Of a DNA stretch of 64,000 nucleotides, positions 59,291 to 64,000 are shown in pieces. The notes below the pieces were generated by a model. It was not told where the DNA came from, made no database searches, and was given only the letters and a program-made list of their open reading frames with translations. The position numbers and the translations under genes were made by a program. Positions within the stretch are counted from its first letter, which is position 1; each line of letters begins with the position of its first letter. The DNA is from Halichondria panicea. Taxonomy: Eukaryota; Porifera; Demospongiae; Suberitida; Halichondriidae. The DNA lies in assembly GCF_963675165.1 (NCBI RefSeq), contig NC_087385.1:2728501-2792500 (forward strand), written 5' to 3'.

Positions 59291-61531
59291 TACATGAAAC
59301 GTGAGTTTTTTGCTGTCTAGCCAAGTTGCAAGTTGCTTTAAATTTCTTGTGATTGCTGCAATTGCTCTAGTATAGTGTTGCTACTGCACTCTCTGCACTT
59401 TCCTCCAGTCAATCAAATCAATGAAGTTTAGCTTTTTGCATGCAAACATTACTACAAGTCGATGCCTTGTTTATATAGATCTGCAAGTTTACAATGATGT
59501 AATGCTAATTTCTAAAAATAGATCTTGTACCACGTGTCATGATTTATCGGATTAATTACATCTAATAATTACCTCACACAGGAGCTACAGGTACAGCATC
59601 TAGGTAGCTAGGTACCAGGTGGGAGAAGATTAAGGTACATATAACTCTATGATCTAGGTGAGTATGTTTCCTTAGGGTTGAGCAGCTATGAAGAACTATG
59701 CTCTTTTTGATGTTGGTGTGTGTTCAGTGACATGCTGTATACCGTACCTACCCGGTACCCACATACATACTGTCTTCTAATTATAGCGCCACAAAAAATT
59801 AATTACTGTATATCTTCTAATTTATCGGACACTTCTAATTACCCGGACACTCTTTTGGGCAATTTTCGTTGTTCTAATACAACGGACACTCCAGTACTTT
59901 AATATTACATTTTTTCTAAATATCCGGACAATACCTTGAAAAGTTGAGTTATCATTCACAGACGGCAAGTAAGACTTAGAGCGCTGCAGTTAGATAGCTT
60001 TGAGTAGCTAGTTTTAGATAGCTTGTGCAACTATTCAGTCGTACCCTGTTCTATTAAACTTAGCTAGCTCGCATGCAGCTGCTTGCTTGTTCTAATTATT
60101 CCGGACACTTCGCATGCTCTATAAAAATCTGTTCCAATTATACCCGGACAATTTCCAAAATAATTATTTTTTCCTGTCCGATAAATTAGAAGATATACGG
60201 TATGGTTTTCCAGTGGCGCACAAATAGAATAAGTAGAAACACCTATTTTGGCGTTTGTATTAGAGTGGCGCCTAGCGTTAGAACGTATAATAGTGGTAGG
60301 CTGTTCCTCAAGGCTGAAGGCCTCATAAGCATAAAGCGCCAGAATAATATTCTTGTTACTGAATTGTTGCTGTTTGCGGTCGTGTGTGCATAGATAAAGG
60401 AAGAGAGGGATTGGAAACGAAAGTGGTGCACGTGACCATTTAACATTAGTTCTGTACACAGAGCTAGAAACCTCGAAAACGATCCACTTTTCGTTGTTTT
60501 TGTCGGGTAACTGGCTCGAAATAAGAAAGTTGTGTTTCCTTGAGACATCATCTCGCTACAGCAATTTAATTATAACACGCCTACTGTGAGCCACGTGTAG
60601 TCAGAGCTAGTAAAAGGAGACATGGAAGTAGAGTTATAAGCTTCAAAGTGCTACTTTAGGGTCTTTGATTGCTATAACGTGTAAGCGTCCTGATTACAAC
60701 TTCTAAAATAGGTATAGATCTTTAAATAGAAGTGAGCTGAACAGAATAAGCACATTGCTAGTGGTACTTCATTCTCCTCAGTGTGTAGAAATGCTTGGCA
60801 CCTCTCAAGCCACGCCTGTTACAGAAAGGCTGCTAAAGACAGCCTCGATTGAACCGCGGGGAAGAGCGGATGTTCATTCGAGGGTACTTCTGTTTCCAAT
60901 CCCTCTCTTTCCTTTATCTGAATAAAGTGTAATCCTCAGTTTGCAAGCCAATTAATACCATGGTGGTATGTGCTAGCTGTTGTATGCTGTTCGAGTCATT
61001 TCATGTGATTTATTTATTCCTGTTTAGTACTGGATGTGTGTTGTTCGCACTGTTTTATACAGCTTTAACAGACATGAAAATACATGCCTGGCAGGTGTCA
61101 AACACCCGCGTTGTAAGGTGTTTTGTTTTCAAAGGCTTCAGCTTGTGTGAAGCCTAATAGTGGGATCACCAGATTTTGTATGCATGGTCACATGGTCATA
61201 ATTATACAGAGTCTTTGAACTTTTGATCAATACAATTTTGTATAATAGGTCCCTATATACAGTATTGTATTGATCAGCTATGTACGGTAGTTTTGTAGGC
61301 GGAGGAAGCTCAATACAATGTTAACTATATTAAAGACATCGAGGTGATTGTGTGCGTTTTATCGTGTGATTGTGATTGTGGAACGCTAACCATGCAGCGC
61401 AATAATTCGCTGTACATGTACCTCTGTATTGGAAGTTTATTTTGGTGCTTTTCATAGGTGTTGTTAGTCTACGAATGTTATACTATAATTATAGTTTGTG
61501 AGTTTATGTCATTACTACAGGCTACTGTACA
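59291..61531. other. Divergent spacer, Maf bZIP gene to glutathione synthetase
   Basis: Holds both promoters, a 399 bp TIR element (59804-60202) and a block with GGCGC-type short repeats (60200-60300, echoed at about 49370-49500). No coding exon was recognised. Confidence 0.5.
59804..60202. mobile_element. MITE-like element, TACTGTATATCTTCTAATTT termini
   Basis: Left TACTGTATATCTTCTAATTT, right TAAATTAGAAGATATACGGTA: about 22 bases inverted. Inside, the phrase CCGGACA(C/A) recurs about six times, often next to TCTAATTA, as in the terminal region. So the element is built of repeated sub-terminal motifs, which could be transposase-binding sites. Confidence 0.75.
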
Positions 61532-61994
61532 ATGGAGTGGTGGAAAGATGTTAAAGCTATTGAGTCCATTCGTGACTTTGCTCTCTTACAGGGTATATTG
61601 AAAAAATCATCTAGTAAACCGGATGATATCTCCCTAACCAATGTATCAGTAGCACTGACCCCGTTCAAGTTTCCCACACAACTATTCCAGCATGCACGCA
61701 CAATTCAAACTCACATCAATCTTCTTGTGGATGCTGTCAGTCAAGACTATCAGTTCCTATCAGATACCCTGAAGAGGTTGGTGCGTTCATTTGATTAGAC
61801 AATGCATTGTTAGCTAGGCTACATGTATTTGACATTCGTGTTGAACTAATTTGTGTATGCTGTGGCCTACACTTCCCACGTAAATGTACGTGTTTCTTTT
61901 GGTTATTTACGATTTTTGCAGTGTGGTAGCCAACGATGACTTTACTAGGAGGCTAATGGAGATTCACAAGAAAGTAACCAGCGACAATAAACAG
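61532..61994 (+). CDS. GSS: Glutathione synthetase, N-terminal exons (partial)
   Basis: Second enzyme of glutathione synthesis: gamma-glutamylcysteine plus glycine, ATP-dependent, cytosolic (family knowledge). Two exons are visible: 61532-61776, ending in phase 2, and 61922-61994. Together they give 106 residues. Markers of the eukaryotic family are INLLVDAVSQDYQFLSDTL and NDDFTRRLMEIHKKV; the substrate-binding and ATP-grasp parts lie beyond the window. No further exon is recognised before 64000, so the next intron is at least 2 kb. The ATG at 61532 gives a sensible N-terminus. Confidence 0.85.
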
Positions 61995-62629
61995 GTACTG
62001 TGTGCAGATGTGTTCTACACACATATACACCACATGTGATAATGAGCAAGTGCATGGATTCATTCAAAGTAGGAAATATTCATAATGCAATGGTTGGGAG
62101 ATTACCTGGGAAATTTTGCATACTTAGTGTATTTCCCTGGGATCTTTCTTGGGTAACCACCTTGAGTATGGGTGTGCTAGTATATAGCAGTGTACATTGT
62201 ACATACATGTAATATATAGCAGTGTACATTGTACATACATGTAAGTATAAGTCCCTGGGGAGTCCCTGGACTGTTGCACCACCTATTGATTGAGGGGAAG
62301 TCCTAGGGAAATTCCCACACACCTCAGCCCCCACCTGCAATGTGACTGTTGTGATGTCACAGGTATGGTCATGTGTTTGTTTACAGTCTAGTCTCTGCTA
62401 GAATGTACTGGAAGCTTTCTAAGGTGGTATGGTTGTACTAATGGTACATTACACGGATGCATATACGACATCGGCTGTTTTGTGTCATAATTATAAACAT
62501 ATTGTTAACAGAAGCGTGCGTGGTTCACAGGTGGTATAACAAATACTGTTGTGTTGTACTGTAGCTGTATAGTACCCATGTGAGCAGTCTTAGTGTTGGT
62601 GATTATTATGGGAATGCACGAATGTCAGA

Positions 62630-62718
62630 TACCGTTTTACTAAAGTATTATGCGAACTTTGCAAGCGTTGATCACTTCGCAAAGGTTTTTCACCTACAAA
62701 ATATTCTAGTAATTGGTA
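62630..62718. mobile_element. Palindromic element, diverged copy of 29265-29360
   Basis: Left TACCGTTTTACTAAAGTATT, right AATATTCTAGTAATTGGTA, with GCGAACTTTGCAAGCGTTGA and CTTCGCAAAG inside. Confidence 0.55.
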
Positions 62719-63394
62719 GCAGCTTGTAAGCTCAGTGAATAATTACTTTATAATTATTACTCCAAGAGGGGTGTGAATATGTTTGTGCATAGTTATAAGA
62801 CAGCTCACCACTTCTATGAATTTACTCGGGATGATGGTTTCTTGGAAATTATCTATTAATCGTTCTTGGAACATCATTGCAGGAAATTCATGATCAGCCA
62901 TTAGTCATGTTGTTTCTAACATGTCTGCCAGTCTGCATGCGCTGTGTGCTATAAAATTATGCTAATAAACGTGTGTGTTTTTTCGTATCCATCCGTAGCA
63001 GTAGTCTGAAGTTGTGTGTGATACCTAAACCTAAACTTAGAATTTTACTTTGAGACCTCGTGATGTTATTCCCTTTTGTCTAGTTGGTTTTGGTGTATTG
63101 TATTGATTGTAGATTAATGGTAGTAGGTACATCTGATATTAAATTGTGCTTTACAACTCTTCTCACCTCAGAATGCAAACCTTATTATAAGTCTACCACT
63201 ACAGTGTACACAGTGGGACCACAGTGGGACCACACTATAGGCTCTGTACACTAGTCTAACATACTTGAGGTCATTGAAATTAGTGTAGACATTTATTTCA
63301 GGTTGTAATGGTATAGTCTGTCACCTTCACTAAAATGTAGTACCTTATAGTGAGTCATTTTCGTATGAACTACCCAAAATAACTGCCTTGTTGT

Positions 63395-63840
63395 GCGCAA
63401 TGCGCAGCGAGGCATACGGTAGTGTCTGTGTGTGTAGACTGATATATAGCTGCTCAATGATAAATGAAGTGCAAGTAAGAGCTTTTATGCTTTCTAGTCA
63501 TATTTTAGGGGATTTTAGTTTGTGGATTTGCTAGTTTGTAGGCCGTTGCAGTCTCTTCAGACTCGTGTTGATGTAATTATTTTGGAGTTAGCTTTGCACT
63601 GTAACGCTAGCTATTGGTTAGCTGCAAAAGTGAAGAAGGAGCTACAAAGCTGCACCATTTTATGAAATTAATTATGGACTTTGAACTTTTAGCAACATTC
63701 TCGCAACAATCAAGGGTGATCATATCCCACTCTCTCTCTCTCTTGCACCATTCCTGCATGCAAATATAAATAGCAAAAGTATTAGCTTCATGTACGTGCA
63801 GCTAGCTTTCCACCGAGGCACCAGAACCTACGGTGCTTAC
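63395..63840 (+). repeat. Dispersed repeat family B, plus copy near the right edge
   Basis: GCGAGGCATACGGTAGTGTC, GTGCAAGTAAGAGC, TTTCTAGTCAT, GGCCGTTGCAGTCTCTTCAG, GCTAGCTATTGGTTAGCTGC and TTTCCACCGAGGCACCAG run in the same order as the inverse of 20400-20960. Confidence 0.65.
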
Positions 63841-64000
63841 AGTTGCATGATATAGTGTAACATAGTGTAAGTTATTCATTGAGATCAAGACCATTTATTG
63901 CACAATAGGTGTCAACAGTTGTTGTGAGGGGTGGGGAAGGGGGTTTCCCTGGGTTTATCCCTGTGGGGCATGCTAAGGCTTGAATGGAATGCAAACACTT

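Larger units (their letters stand above)
61995..64000. other. Glutathione synthetase intron (continues past the edge)
   Basis: No exon is seen. It contains a palindromic TACCG element relative (62630-62718), a 39-base duplicate of ATATAGCAGTGTACATTGTA (at about 62182 and 62215), and a repeat family B copy (63395-63840). Confidence 0.5.

Overview
This is a stretch of animal nuclear genome. About a dozen protein genes are split by many short GT-AG introns, and one tRNA lies inside an intron. The gene set is metazoan: a stimulatory G protein alpha subunit, WWOX, a large-Maf-type bZIP factor, the phosphorylase kinase beta subunit, MAF1, ADAT1, GPATCH1 and a rhodopsin-like receptor. Compact introns, short intergenic gaps, abundant small foldback elements and a very large beta-helix/multipass membrane protein together suggest a sponge, most likely a demosponge. 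That assignment is inference. No ribosomal or mitochondrial marker is present to confirm it. Exon joins were read by hand. For each multi-exon gene completed here the frame closes to an integer number of codons.

Layout, left to right. ADAT1 (+, 160-2972) is followed by a small secreted cysteine-rich protein with its own TATA box (+, 3170-3988). A Gs-type alpha subunit (-, 4781-10859, 12 coding exons) faces away from a DUF445 membrane protein (+, 12969-16740, 12 exons). GPATCH1 (-, 17086-22238, 14 exons) ends tail to tail with the DUF445 gene and holds a tRNA-Met(CAT) in one intron. GPATCH1 and the phosphorylase kinase beta subunit (+, 22599-41226, 32 exons) diverge from a 360 bp gap. One 7.9 kb intron of the kinase gene contains a complete opposite-strand gene for a 1324-residue protein (32529-36503): beta-helix ectodomain, cysteine-rich stalk, about ten membrane segments. 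Downstream on the minus strand are an intronless GPCR (41709-42911) and WWOX (43169-50878). MAF1 (+, 52404-58048) is tail to tail with an intronless large-Maf bZIP gene (-, 58493-59290). The first two exons of glutathione synthetase (+, from 61532) run off the right edge.

The genes do not form a pathway. Most are widely conserved housekeeping or signalling genes packed closely, with head-to-head and tail-to-tail pairs. Gs alpha, the GPCR and the phosphorylase kinase subunit belong to cAMP/PKA-type signalling in animals, but their closeness here is probably coincidental.

Much of the non-coding sequence is repetitive. It holds several families of short terminal-inverted-repeat elements, many ending in TACCGTA...TACGGTA, one pogo/Tigger-like element with TA flanks, and at least three longer multi-copy families shared between distant introns and spacers.
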